The notes beneath the pieces are model-generated. The model was not told the DNA's origin and made no database searches. It saw only the letters and a list, made by a program, of their open reading frames with translations. A DNA stretch of 64,000 nucleotides. Source: Shewanella salipaludis (GTDB lineage: Bacteria > Pseudomonadota > Gammaproteobacteria > Enterobacterales > Shewanellaceae). The stretch lies in the NCBI RefSeq assembly GCF_012911865.1, contig NZ_JAAXYH010000001.1, positions 372,001 to 436,000 of the forward strand, read 5' to 3'. A program made the translations under genes and the position numbers. Shown here piece after piece: positions 54,097 through 63,255 of the stretch (position 1 is the first letter of the stretch; the number at the start of each line of letters is the position of its first letter).

Positions 54097-55740
54097 GTGA
54101 CCATTCATCAAAGAGCGGGACAAAAGGCGTTACAGAAGGATCTGATCAATATTCCTAAGCTGATGAGCCATTATTTTCGGGTTGTTCCCAATCCCAAAGA
54201 AGTAACCCAGCGCGTCAGCTTCGGGACTTCGGGTCATAGGGGCTCGGCCTTCAGCGCCAGCTTCAACGAGCAACACATCTGGGCCATAGTCCAGGCCGTG
54301 GTGGATTATCGACATAACGCAGGGATCACTGGGCCGCTGGTGCTGGGCATGGATACCCATGCGCTGTCCTATGCCGCCTATATCTCCGCCATCGAAGTCC
54401 TGTGCGCCAATCAGGTTCGGGTGATAGTGCAGCAGGGGGAAAGTTTCACCCCAACGCCTGTGGTATCCCACGCCATAGTGTGCGCCAATCGGGAGCACAA
54501 AGCTGGCTTATGTGATGGGCTTATCATCACCCCATCACATAACCCGCCACAGGATGGCGGCATCAAATACAATCCTCCCCATGGCGGCCCGGCAGAAGGG
54601 GAGATCACCGCCTGGATAGAGCAGCGCGCCAATCATTACCTGGAGCGGCAGCTCGATGGGGTACGCAAGGTCAACTATGGTATCGCCATGGGCACAGGCC
54701 TGGTGCAGGCCAGCGATCTTGTGACTCCCTACGTGGAGGACCTGGCGCAGGTCATAGACATGCAGGCGATAGCCGCTGCCAAGGTGCGCCTTGGGGTGGA
54801 TCCCCTCGGCGGTTCGGGTATCTATTACTGGCAGCCGATAGCCAAGCATTATGGCCTGGACATCAGTCTGGTCAACGACAGTGTAGATCCCTGCTTCGGC
54901 TTCATGCCGCTGGATAAAGACGGCAAAATTCGCATGGATTGCTCCTCGCCCTATGCCATGGCGGGCCTGCTGACCCATAAGGATGAATACGATCTCTGCG
55001 TCGGCAACGATCCCGATTACGACCGCCATGGCATAGTCTGCCCCGGCAGTGGTTTGATGGATCCCAATCATTATCTGGCGGTAGCGATAGACTATCTGCT
55101 GACCCACAGGCCTCAATGGTCACCCGAGCTGGGCATAGGCAAGACCTTGGTCTCCAGTGCCTTGATCGACAAGATCTGTGCCCATCACGGGCGTAAGCTG
55201 GTGGAAGTGCCTGTCGGCTTCAAATGGTTCGTCGCCGGCCTGGGCGATGCCACCTTGGCCTTCGGGGGCGAGGAGAGTGCCGGAGCGGCCTTCCTGCGCC
55301 GTGACGGCAGCACCTGGTGCACAGACAAGGACGGTTTCATCCTGGCGCTGCTGGCGGCGGAGATCCTGGCGGTCACGGGTCAGACTCCGGCCGAGCGTTA
55401 CCAGGCCTTGGCGGCGCAATTTGGCACCAGCTATTACCGCAGGATAGACAGTCCCATCAGCCTCAAGATGAAGGCAAAATTTGCCGGTCTGAATGCCGAG
55501 AGTTTGAATGCCGATAGTCTCGCCGGTGAGAAGATAGAGAATGTGCTGACCCAGGCACCCGGCAATGGCGCCGCCATAGGGGGCATCAAGGTCACCACGG
55601 CGAGCGGTTGGTTTGCGGCGCGGCCATCGGGCACGGAAGCCCTGTTTAAGATCTATGCCGAGAGCTTCATCAGTCAGACCCATCTGGAACTGTTACTGAG
55701 TGAAGCCCAGGAGCTGATTGGCGCCGCTCTCAAGGGGTGA
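54097..55740 (+). CDS. pgm: phosphoglucomutase
   Basis: Interconverts glucose 1-phosphate and glucose 6-phosphate. The 547-residue protein has FGTSGHRGSAFSASFNE, the phosphoserine loop ITPSHNPPQDGG, the Mg site NDPDYDRHG, FGGEESAGAAFLRRDG, and RPSGTEALFKIYAESF. I use the GTG start (VTIHQRAGQK) because AGGAG is six bases upstream; the frame stays open further upstream but overlaps seqA. A 15-bp in-frame duplication (55489-55518) produces LNAES-LNADS near the C-terminal domain. Confidence 0.97.
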   Translation: MTIHQRAGQKALQKDLINIPKLMSHYFRVVPNPKEVTQRVSFGTSGHRGSAFSASFNEQHIWAIVQAVVDYRHNAGITGPLVLGMDTHALSYAAYISAIEVLCANQVRVIVQQGESFTPTPVVSHAIVCANREHKAGLCDGLIITPSHNPPQDGGIKYNPPHGGPAEGEITAWIEQRANHYLERQLDGVRKVNYGIAMGTGLVQASDLVTPYVEDLAQVIDMQAIAAAKVRLGVDPLGGSGIYYWQPIAKHYGLDISLVNDSVDPCFGFMPLDKDGKIRMDCSSPYAMAGLLTHKDEYDLCVGNDPDYDRHGIVCPGSGLMDPNHYLAVAIDYLLTHRPQWSPELGIGKTLVSSALIDKICAHHGRKLVEVPVGFKWFVAGLGDATLAFGGEESAGAAFLRRDGSTWCTDKDGFILALLAAEILAVTGQTPAERYQALAAQFGTSYYRRIDSPISLKMKAKFAGLNAESLNADSLAGEKIENVLTQAPGNGAAIGGIKVTTASGWFAARPSGTEALFKIYAESFISQTHLELLLSEAQELIGAALKG

Positions 55741-55763
55741 GGTAGCTGTGTTAGTCTAATGCA

Positions 55764-55789
55764 ATAAGGCCCTCGAATGAGGGCCTTAT
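55764..55789. terminator. hairpin between pgm and msrA
   Basis: ATAAGGCCCTC, loop GAAT, GAGGGCCTTAT: an 11-base perfect stem, followed by GTTTAT. Likely a terminator for both convergent genes although the T-tract is short. Confidence 0.7.
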
Positions 55790-55831
55790 GTTTATCGGCT
55801 TACGCAGGCAGCTTCAATGCCCGTATGCCAC

Positions 55832-56311
55832 TCAATAGCTCAGGTGGCAACTGGGCAGGTTATTCTTGTCCAGATAATCCTGGTGGTATTCTTCGGCCTC
55901 GTGAAATTGCTGCAGTGGCACTATCTCGGTCACCAGATGCCTCTGGCCCCATTTGCCACTGCGGGCCAGTGCCAGCTTGGAGGCTTCGGCCTGCGCCTTC
56001 TGCTCCTTGTCATGGAAGAAAATGGTGCTGCGGTATTGAGTGCCTATGTCACCCCCCTGCATGTTCAGGCTGGTGGGATTATGATTCTGCCAGAAGACCT
56101 GCAACAGGCTGTCGTAGCTGACCCGCTCGGGGTCGAATTCCACCTGCACCACTTCGGCATGACCCGTAGTGCCAGTCTTGACCTCCTGATAGCTGGTCGC
56201 CTGATCATTGCCGCCCATGTAGCCACAGGTCGCCCGGCTGACGCCCTCGACCCGCTTGAAAAAATATTCCACGCCCCAGAAACAACCGGCACCGAAAGTT
56301 GCTAACGCCAT
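55832..56311 (-). CDS. msrA: peptide methionine (S)-S-oxide reductase
   Basis: Reduces methionine sulfoxide in proteins. The 159-residue protein has the catalytic FGAGCFWGVEYFF with the nucleophilic Cys, GYMGGNDQATSYQEVKTGTTGHAE, and a recycling Cys close to the end (NLPSCHLSY). It is a short form without a long N-terminal extension. Transcribed alone. Confidence 0.96.
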   Translation of the reverse strand: MALATFGAGCFWGVEYFFKRVEGVSRATCGYMGGNDQATSYQEVKTGTTGHAEVVQVEFDPERVSYDSLLQVFWQNHNPTSLNMQGGDIGTQYRSTIFFHDKEQKAQAEASKLALARSGKWGQRHLVTEIVPLQQFHEAEEYHQDYLDKNNLPSCHLSY

Positions 56312-56809
56312 AATCCACCAATATAGAAGTCTAGATGGCTAAAGATTGTGATTTAACTCCGCCATAAAAGCAAGCCCTAAAAGGCTATCGAGAACCAATA
56401 ATTCTCAAAGACTGTCGAGCTTGGGGTTTATGTTTGCACCTGTGGCTCTGGCTCGCACCCAAAACGGCGCTAGCCGGTGCTCTGGCATGAACAGGCACAG
56501 CGCCGTTGATAGAAGATTGCAGTAGATAGGGCTTCGCAGTAAATAGAACTGCGCCGCCGGCAGCAGGCTAGGGGATTGCACAGATCCTCATCGCCAAAGA
56601 TAAACCGCCGTTAGCGGATAGCACATTTGCCTGAGATGTTCTTGAAAAACATGTGTTAGTATTAGCGGCAGTTTTGGGGATATCGGATCCCCGAACTCAT
56701 GGTGTAAAGCCTTCTGCGGCGGCACTCAGGCAGAGCCTGAGTTAAGCTATGCAAAAGCTACGTACAAAGCGACGCACACAGGAACCAGAATAAGATTAAG
56801 GAGCATGCC
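56312..56809. other. intergenic region between msrA and astE
   Basis: About 500 bases of divergent promoter region without a supported gene. I searched by eye for an ArgR-like palindrome and clear promoter hexamers and found none. A strong ribosome-binding site (AAGGAG) precedes the astE GTG. Confidence 0.45.
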
Positions 56810-57844
56810 GTGTTACAAACCCTGCTAGCATCGAAGGATTTTTTAGCACTCACCCTGGCCAACCCTGAGCAACTGGACCAGCCTCTGTCTTTCGCCTTGG
56901 GTCAGCATACCCGGGTAGATATTTGGGACACGGGCGTCATAGTGTTCGAGCCCAAGGAGCGCCAGAGGAAAGACATCATATTGTCCTCCGGGGTGCATGG
57001 TAACGAGACGGCCCCGATAGAGTTATGCAATCGCCTGATAGCCGAGTTGCTATCAGAAAAAATCATAGCAAAACAGCGCGTCATGTTCCTGTTCGGCAAC
57101 CCGGATGCGATCAACAATGGCACCCGCATAGTCGAAGAAAACATGAACCGCCTGTTCAGTGGCGCGCATTCCACCGGGCCTGGGCTGGTGAACCCTGAGC
57201 GAGTCAGGGCCAAGAAACTGGAAGCCTATGTCGCGCGTTTCTTTAACGACAGCCAAGCCGGCTGCCAGCGCATTCATTACGATCTGCATACCGCCATCCG
57301 CGCCTCCAAACATGAAAAGTTCGCCATCTACCCCTATACCCCGGACAGGGCCTACAGTGCGGAACAGATCATGTTTCTCGCCGCCAGCGGGGTAGATACA
57401 GTGTTGTTCCATCATGAGCCGACAACCACTTTCAGTTACGCCTCGGCCAACCTCTATGGTGCCGATGCCTTCACCATAGAGCTGGGTAAGGTTTATCCCA
57501 TGGGACAGAATGACATGACGCGTTTCGTGGCCACCTATGAAATGCTTTCACGGCTCATCTGTGATCGGCCGCTGGAATTGGCGCGCTTCGACGCTACCCA
57601 GGTTAACCTGTATCAGGTCTGCCGGGTGATCAATAAGCAGCATGAGGATTTCGAGTTTACCTTCGCCGATGATGTGGAGAACTTCCGTGCATTTCCCAAG
57701 GGCTATGTGCTGGCACGCGACGGCGGGCAGGAGATAAAAGTCGAGCATGACAGCGAAGCGATAGTCTTTCCCAACGCCAAGGTGCCTGTGGGGCAACGTA
57801 CTGTGATTTGCCTTATACCCGCCACCAACGCCGATGTGCGCTAA
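56810..57844 (+). CDS. astE: succinylglutamate desuccinylase
   Basis: Last enzyme of the arginine succinyltransferase pathway: cleaves N-succinylglutamate to glutamate and succinate. The 344-residue zinc hydrolase has [14 protein letters not shown] (His and Glu ligands), ENMNRLFSG, and [12 protein letters not shown] (His ligand), with the catalytic Glu in [12 protein letters not shown]. The start is GTG with AAGGAG six bases upstream. The other ast genes are not in the window. It stands alone before the bkd operon. Confidence 0.95.
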   Translation: MLQTLLASKDFLALTLANPEQLDQPLSFALGQHTRVDIWDTGVIVFEPKERQRKDIILSSGVHGNETAPIELCNRLIAELLSEKIIAKQRVMFLFGNPDAINNGTRIVEENMNRLFSGAHSTGPGLVNPERVRAKKLEAYVARFFNDSQAGCQRIHYDLHTAIRASKHEKFAIYPYTPDRAYSAEQIMFLAASGVDTVLFHHEPTTTFSYASANLYGADAFTIELGKVYPMGQNDMTRFVATYEMLSRLICDRPLELARFDATQVNLYQVCRVINKQHEDFEFTFADDVENFRAFPKGYVLARDGGQEIKVEHDSEAIVFPNAKVPVGQRTVICLIPATNADVR

Positions 57845-57918
57845 GCTTGTAAACCAATATATACAAGGCGATGAGGGCTAACTTGCGCGAAGCGGGGATG
57901 TAACAGTTGATAGGTAGT

Positions 57919-57932
57919 TTACGTTAACGTAA
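57919..57932. promoter_or_regulatory. LiuR-like operator of the bkd operon
   Basis: TTACGTTAACGTAA is a perfect 14-base palindrome and fits the LiuR pattern (TTNACGTNAACGTNAA type) described for branched-chain amino acid regulons in Shewanella and relatives. It lies 73 bases before bkdA1. TTGATA (57907) and TAATGT (57930), 17 bases apart, could be a promoter that the palindrome overlaps. Confidence 0.75.
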
Positions 57933-58005
57933 TGTTCGCCTGCATATTAGCATAAATTGGGCTGGCCGATGCTTTCCGGCCGCCACGAGATAACAAGAGC
58001 AGAAT

Positions 58006-59184
58006 ATGAGCAACGCAACACTGAATACAGAAACAGTGCACCGTGTCAGCTTTTTAGATAAGGAATCGCTACATATTCCTACCCTAAAAATCCTTCAGGC
58101 CGACGGTACCACCTATGAAACCGCCGTGTTACCTGTCATTGACCAGGCGCTGGCGGAAAAAATTTATGATACCTGTGTGTTTACCCGGGTATTGGACGAG
58201 CGCATGCTCGGCGCCCAGCGTCAGGGCAGGATCAGTTTCTACATGACCTGTACCGGCGAAGAAGCCGCCATCGTCGGCAGCTGCGCCGCACTGGAGCCGG
58301 GTGATGTGATCCTGGCTCAGTACCGCGAACATGCGGCCCTGAGATTCAGGGGCTTCACCACAGAACAGTTTATGAACCAGATGTTCAGCAACGAGAAAGA
58401 TCTGGGCAAGGGTCGGCAGATGCCTATCCACTACGGCACCGCCGAGCTGAATTATCAAACCATTTCCTCGCCATTGGCCACGCAGATCCCCCAGGCAACG
58501 GGCGTAGGTTACAGCCTCAAGATGCAGGGCAAGCGCAACGTCGCCATCTGCTATTTCGGCGAAGGAGCTGCCTCGGAAGGAGACTTCCATGCCGGACTCA
58601 ACATGGCAGCCGTGCTCAAGAGCCCGACCATCTTCTTCTGCCGCAACAATGGTTACGCCATCTCCACCCCGACCGAAGAGCAGTATGCCGGCAATGGCAT
58701 CGCCAGTCGCGGTGTGGGTTATGGCATGCATACCATACGCGTCGACGGTAACGACATGCTGGCGGTATTGGCAGCGACCCAGCAGGCCCGTGCCTATGCG
58801 CTGGAACATAACGCCCCAGTGCTCATCGAAGCCATGACCTATCGTCTCGGCGCCCACTCGTCTTCCGATGATCCTTCGGGGTATCGCTCCAAGGACGAGG
58901 AGGCCAAGTGGCAACAACACGATCCGGTCAAACGCTTCAAGCTCTGGTTGCAGAACAAGGGCTGGCTGGCGGAAGACACGGATGCCAAGTTGCAGGAGCG
59001 CTATCGCGAAGAAGTGCTGGCAGCGGTGAAGGTGGCCGAGAAGCTGCCCGTGCCCATGCTCGACGAGATCATCGAAGATGTCTACGACACGCCAACGCCG
59101 CTGCTGAAGAAGCAGCTGACCGAGCTCAAACAGCATGTCAAAAAATATCCGCAATCTTATCCCAAAAGCGCAGGGAGGCTATAA
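58006..59184 (+). CDS. bkdA1: branched-chain keto-acid dehydrogenase E1 alpha subunit
   Basis: Thiamine-diphosphate-dependent decarboxylating subunit of the complex that oxidises keto-acids from Leu, Ile and Val. The 392-residue protein has the TPP motif GEGAASEGDFHAGLNMAA with NNGYAIS following, MPIHYG, and HSSSDDPSGYRSKDEE, a family-typical loop near the active site. First gene of bkdA1-bkdA2-bkdB, three bases before the next start. A LiuR-like palindrome precedes it. Confidence 0.96.
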   Translation: MSNATLNTETVHRVSFLDKESLHIPTLKILQADGTTYETAVLPVIDQALAEKIYDTCVFTRVLDERMLGAQRQGRISFYMTCTGEEAAIVGSCAALEPGDVILAQYREHAALRFRGFTTEQFMNQMFSNEKDLGKGRQMPIHYGTAELNYQTISSPLATQIPQATGVGYSLKMQGKRNVAICYFGEGAASEGDFHAGLNMAAVLKSPTIFFCRNNGYAISTPTEEQYAGNGIASRGVGYGMHTIRVDGNDMLAVLAATQQARAYALEHNAPVLIEAMTYRLGAHSSSDDPSGYRSKDEEAKWQQHDPVKRFKLWLQNKGWLAEDTDAKLQERYREEVLAAVKVAEKLPVPMLDEIIEDVYDTPTPLLKKQLTELKQHVKKYPQSYPKSAGRL

Positions 59185-59187
59185 GCC

Positions 59188-60165
59188 GTGGCAGAAATGA
59201 ATATGTTACACGCCATCAATGATGCGCTGTCGATCGCGATGGAAGCCGATGAGCGTATGTTGGTGTTTGGCGAAGACGTGGGCCACTTCGGTGGGGTATT
59301 TCGCGCCACTTCGGGTCTGCAGGAGAAGTTTGGCCGTGAGCGCTGCTTCAACACCCCGTTGACGGAGCAGGGGATTGCCGGTTTCGCCAATGGTCTGGCG
59401 TCCAACGGCATGACAACGGTCGCCGAAATTCAGTTTGCCGACTACATTTTTCCGGCCTTCGATCAGATAGTCAACGAGAGTGCCAAGTTCCGCTATCGCA
59501 GCGGTAACCAGTTCGACGTCGGTGGTTTGACCTTCAGAACCCCCTATGGCGGTGGCATCGCCGGCGGCCATTATCACTCCCAGTCACCGGAAGCCTATTT
59601 CACCCAGACGCCCGGACTGAAAGTGGTCGTGCCCCGCAATCCGGAACAGGCCAAAGGTTTGTTGCTGGCCGCTATCCGCGATCCCAACCCGGTGATCTTC
59701 TTCGAACCCAAGCGGCTGTACCGTGCTTCCGTGGGCGAAGTGCCCGCCGGCGATTACCAGCTTGAGCTGGGCAAGGCCGAGGTGATACACCAGGGTAAAG
59801 ACATCACCTTGCTCGCCTGGGGCGCGCAGATGGAAATCCTCGAGAAGGCCGCCGATATGGCCGAGAAAGAAGGGATTTCCTGCGAGATCATCGATTTGCG
59901 GACCTTGTCTCCCTGGGATGTGGACACAGTCGCCAAGTCCGTCACCAAGACGGGACGTTTGCTGATCAACCATGAGGCCCCGCTGACCGGTGGCTTCGCC
60001 GGTGAAATTGCCGCGACCATCCAAGAGGAATGTTTCCTGTCGCTGGAGTCACCCATCGCCAGGGTCTGCGGTCTGGATACCCCATACCCCTTGATCCACG
60101 AGAAAGAATACATGCCAGATGCGCTCAAGACCTTCGAAGCCATCAAAGCGTCAGTCAAGTTTTAG
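59188..60165 (+). CDS. bkdA2: branched-chain keto-acid dehydrogenase E1 beta subunit
   Basis: Partner of BkdA1 in the E1 heterotetramer. The 325-residue protein has [51 protein letters not shown] and FFEPKRLYR. The start is GTG (MAEMNML), with GGGAGG about ten bases upstream; an ATG three codons later is farther from that site. It is followed by bkdB after nine bases. Confidence 0.96.
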   Translation: MAEMNMLHAINDALSIAMEADERMLVFGEDVGHFGGVFRATSGLQEKFGRERCFNTPLTEQGIAGFANGLASNGMTTVAEIQFADYIFPAFDQIVNESAKFRYRSGNQFDVGGLTFRTPYGGGIAGGHYHSQSPEAYFTQTPGLKVVVPRNPEQAKGLLLAAIRDPNPVIFFEPKRLYRASVGEVPAGDYQLELGKAEVIHQGKDITLLAWGAQMEILEKAADMAEKEGISCEIIDLRTLSPWDVDTVAKSVTKTGRLLINHEAPLTGGFAGEIAATIQEECFLSLESPIARVCGLDTPYPLIHEKEYMPDALKTFEAIKASVKF

Positions 60166-60174
60166 GAGCCTGGG

Positions 60175-61749
60175 ATGATTAAAGATTTCATTTTGCCTGA
60201 TATAGGCGAGGGTGTGGTTGAGTGCGAGCTGGTCGAATGGCTGGTGGCCGAAGGTGATACCGTGGTTGAAGATCAACCCATAGCCGACGTGATGACGGAC
60301 AAGGCCCTGGTGCAGATCCCGGCCCCCCACGCTGGCAAAGTCACTAAGCTGTATTACGCCAAGGGCGATATCGCCAAGGTGCATGCGCCCCTGTATGCGG
60401 TCGAGTTGCAGGATGAGAGCGGCAACGAGGCGCCTGTGGCCCAAGCTGCAGCGCCCGAGATGCAAGCCGCTGCGCCTGTGGTCCAAGCGGCAGTCCCGGT
60501 TCAAGCCGAGCCAGCCGGCCGTCAGATAGAAGAGTTCCTGTTGCCGGACATAGGCGAAGGCATAGTCGAATGTGAGCTGGTCGAATGGCTGGTGGCCGAG
60601 GGCGATACGGTCGTTGAAGATCAACCCATAGCCGATGTGATGACGGACAAGGCCTTAGTGCAAATTCCGGCGATCAAGGCGGGCAAGATCACCAAGCTGT
60701 ATTATCGCAAGGGACAATTGGCACGAGTGCATGAGCCGCTGTTCGCCATCGAAGTCGAAGGCACTGCGACTGCGGCCGTCACAGAGGCCCAAGTGCAATC
60801 GCCTCAGACAAGCAACACCCAGGCTCCTGCAACGCCCGTGCCTCAGGGCAAGGCGTTGGCGAGCCCCGCGGTACGGCGCATGGCCAGAGCCCTGGACATA
60901 GATATCGCCCAGGTGGCCGGCAGCGGCAAGCATGGCCGTGTCTACAAGGAAGATATCGAGCGCCACCAGGCAGGGGCCCAAGCGGTTCCGGCCAAGACGG
61001 CTGCAACCCAGGCGCCTGTGGCGCAGCCAAGTGTTGGCGGCGTCGCAGACAGGGTCGAGCCCATACGCGGCGTCCAGGCCGTGATGGCGCGCATGATGAC
61101 AGAGTCCGTTTCCACCATTCCGCACTTCACCTACTGTGAAGAGCTGGACATGACGGACCTGGTTGCCCTGCGTGAGAGCATGAAGGCCAGATACTCCAGC
61201 GATGAGCTTAAGCTCACCATGATGCCTTTCTTCATGAAAGCCATGTCGCTGGCGCTGAAAGAGTTCCCTGTGCTCAACACTCAGGTGAATGCCGACTGCA
61301 GCGAACTGACCTACAAGGCGAGCCACAACATAGGCATGGCGGTCGACTCCAAGGTCGGCCTGTTGGTGCCTAATGTTAAAAATGTGCAGGATAAGTCTAT
61401 TCTGGAGATCGCCGCCGAGATCACCCGCTTGACTCAGGCCGCCCGCAGTGGCCGGGTGTCACCTGCGGATCTCAAGGAAGGCACCATCTCGATTTCCAAC
61501 ATAGGCGCGCTCGGTGGCACAGTGGCGACCCCCATCATCAACAAACCCGAGGTGGCGATCGTGGCGCTGGGCAAGTTGCAGGTCTTGCCCCGCTTCAATG
61601 CCAAGGGTGAGGTTGAAGCCCGCAAGATCATGCAGGTAAGCTGGTCAGGGGATCACAGGGTGATCGACGGTGGCACCATAGCCAGATTCTGCAACCTGTG
61701 GAAACATTACCTGGAACAACCACAGGAAATGTTGCTGGCCATGCACTAA
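60175..61749 (+). CDS. bkdB: branched-chain keto-acid dehydrogenase E2 (two lipoyl domains)
   Basis: Dihydrolipoyl transacylase core of the complex. The 524-residue protein has two lipoyl domains (~1-80 and ~118-198), each with LPDIGEG and the lipoylated Lys in VMTDKALVQIPA, then a peripheral-subunit-binding domain (SPAVRRMARALDIDIAQVAGSG, residues ~228-265) and the catalytic acyltransferase domain ending in HRVIDGGTIARF (His and Asp of the active site). E3 is not in the cluster and is presumably the shared lipoamide dehydrogenase. Last gene of the operon. Confidence 0.96.
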   Translation: MIKDFILPDIGEGVVECELVEWLVAEGDTVVEDQPIADVMTDKALVQIPAPHAGKVTKLYYAKGDIAKVHAPLYAVELQDESGNEAPVAQAAAPEMQAAAPVVQAAVPVQAEPAGRQIEEFLLPDIGEGIVECELVEWLVAEGDTVVEDQPIADVMTDKALVQIPAIKAGKITKLYYRKGQLARVHEPLFAIEVEGTATAAVTEAQVQSPQTSNTQAPATPVPQGKALASPAVRRMARALDIDIAQVAGSGKHGRVYKEDIERHQAGAQAVPAKTAATQAPVAQPSVGGVADRVEPIRGVQAVMARMMTESVSTIPHFTYCEELDMTDLVALRESMKARYSSDELKLTMMPFFMKAMSLALKEFPVLNTQVNADCSELTYKASHNIGMAVDSKVGLLVPNVKNVQDKSILEIAAEITRLTQAARSGRVSPADLKEGTISISNIGALGGTVATPIINKPEVAIVALGKLQVLPRFNAKGEVEARKIMQVSWSGDHRVIDGGTIARFCNLWKHYLEQPQEMLLAMH

Positions 61750-61785
61750 ATGGGTCAGAGAGCCTGATTAGCCTGGCAGGCAGAG

Positions 61786-61810
61786 AAAGGACGCTCCGGC
61801 GTCCTTTTTT
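61786..61810 (+). terminator. terminator of the bkd operon
   Basis: AAAGGACGC, loop TCCG, GCGTCCTTT and further T. Confidence 0.9.
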
Positions 61811-61828
61811 ATTGGCTAAAAAAATGGG

Positions 61829-61857
61829 TTAATCTTTTGGTCGCAATTTCGTATAAT
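61829..61857 (+). promoter_or_regulatory. candidate nadA promoter
   Basis: A perfect TATAAT at 61852 with TTAATC 17 bases upstream; the nadA ATG is 31 bases further. The -35 match is weak. Confidence 0.5.
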
Positions 61858-61888
61858 TCCTGGACCTAGATAGATTGTTGAGCCTGTT

Positions 61889-62956
61889 ATGAGTCTGTTG
61901 GCACCAAGCATAGAAACCATAGAATACCCGTTTCCTCCAAAACCTGCGTTACTTTCCGATCTGGAAAAATCCCAATACAAGGCCAGGATCAAGCAGTTAC
62001 TGCTGGAGAAGGACGCCGTATTGGTCGCCCACTATTACACGGATCCTGAGATCCAGGCGCTGGCGGAAGAAACCGGTGGCTGTGTGTCCGACTCACTGGA
62101 AATGGCCCGTTTCGGCCGGGATCATCCGGCCAAGACGTTGATCGTCGCCGGGGTCAAGTTCATGGGCGAGACGGCGAAAATCCTCAGCCCGGAAAAAACC
62201 GTGCTGATGCCGACACTGGAAGCCACCTGTTCGCTGGATCTCGGCTGCCCCATAGATAAGTTCAGTGCCTTCTGTGACGCCCATCCGGATCATACAGTGG
62301 TGGTATATGCCAACACCTCGGCGGCGGTCAAGGCCCGTGCCGACTGGGTAGTGACCTCCAGCATAGCGCTGGAAATCGTTGAACACCTGGACAGTGAAGG
62401 CAAGAAGATCATCTGGGGACCGGACAGACACCTGGGCAGCTATATTGCCAAGCAAACCGGCGCCGAGATGTTGATGTGGCAGGGCGAATGCATAGTGCAT
62501 GACGAGTTCAAAGCCAAGGCGCTGCGGGAATTGAAGCTGCAATACCCTGAGGCCGCGGTGCTGGTGCATCCCGAGTCTCCCGCCAGTGTGGTTGAGATGG
62601 CCGATGCCGTAGGCTCCACCAGCCAGCTGATCAAGGCGGCCCAGACCATGGACAATCAGACCTTCATCGTCGCCACGGATCGCGGTATCTTCTACAAGAT
62701 GCAACAGGCGGCGCCGGGCAAGACCCTGATAGAAGCCCCTACCGGCGGCAACGGCGCCACCTGTAAGAGCTGTGCCCATTGCCCCTGGATGGCGATGAAT
62801 GGCCTGCAGGCGATCGAAGCCGCACTCAGTGATGCCGACAAGAGTCAGCATGAGATCTTCGTCGATGACGCCCTGCGGGTCGACGCCTTGGTACCGCTGA
62901 CCCGTATGTTGGACTTCGCCAAGCAGTTGAACATGCAAGTCAAGGGCAACGCTTAA
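61889..62956 (+). CDS. nadA: quinolinate synthase
   Basis: Condenses iminoaspartate with dihydroxyacetone phosphate to quinolinate for NAD synthesis, using a [4Fe-4S] cluster. The 355-residue protein has [40 protein letters not shown], and the C-terminal cysteine motif [18 protein letters not shown]. It is a single-gene unit with its own promoter and terminator. Confidence 0.97.
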   Translation: MSLLAPSIETIEYPFPPKPALLSDLEKSQYKARIKQLLLEKDAVLVAHYYTDPEIQALAEETGGCVSDSLEMARFGRDHPAKTLIVAGVKFMGETAKILSPEKTVLMPTLEATCSLDLGCPIDKFSAFCDAHPDHTVVVYANTSAAVKARADWVVTSSIALEIVEHLDSEGKKIIWGPDRHLGSYIAKQTGAEMLMWQGECIVHDEFKAKALRELKLQYPEAAVLVHPESPASVVEMADAVGSTSQLIKAAQTMDNQTFIVATDRGIFYKMQQAAPGKTLIEAPTGGNGATCKSCAHCPWMAMNGLQAIEAALSDADKSQHEIFVDDALRVDALVPLTRMLDFAKQLNMQVKGNA

Positions 62957-63027
62957 ACCTGCTGGAGTTTAAGCCTTAAGCCCTTAAGCTTTAGGCGGGC
63001 ACGAGCCGTTCATAAAGGCGCAGTACA

Positions 63028-63063
63028 AAAAATCCCTGGGTTCGTAAGAGCACAGGGATTTTT
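63028..63063 (+). terminator. terminator of nadA
   Basis: AAAAATCCCTG and CAGGGATTTTT form an 11-base stem with a 14-base loop, ending in T. Confidence 0.8.
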
Positions 63064-63100
63064 ATTGGCTAACGCAATAGGCTCGCGGGATCGCTGAAAT

Positions 63101-63180
63101 AACCCAAGTAACTCAAGCAACTCAAGCAACTCAGATCATTAGATCATGTAGGTCACTTAAGTGATTTAAGTGATTTAAGT
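63101..63180. repeat. two adjacent 9-bp tandem repeats
   Basis: At 63101-63136 the unit AACTCAAGC recurs four times with small changes; at 63154-63180 the unit GATTTAAGT recurs three times. Both lie between nadA and gapA. Confidence 0.85.
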
Positions 63181-63217
63181 GATTTTGGACGCAGAAACCA
63201 ATAGGGCATAGAAACAA

Positions 63218-63241
63218 GAAGCCCCGCAAGGGCGGGGCTTC
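63218..63241 (-). terminator. terminator of gapA
   Basis: On the minus strand GAAGCCCCGC, loop CCTT, GCGGGGCTTC followed by TTGTTTC, 15 bases beyond the gapA stop. Confidence 0.85.
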
Positions 63242-63255
63242 TTAATGATGAAGGG

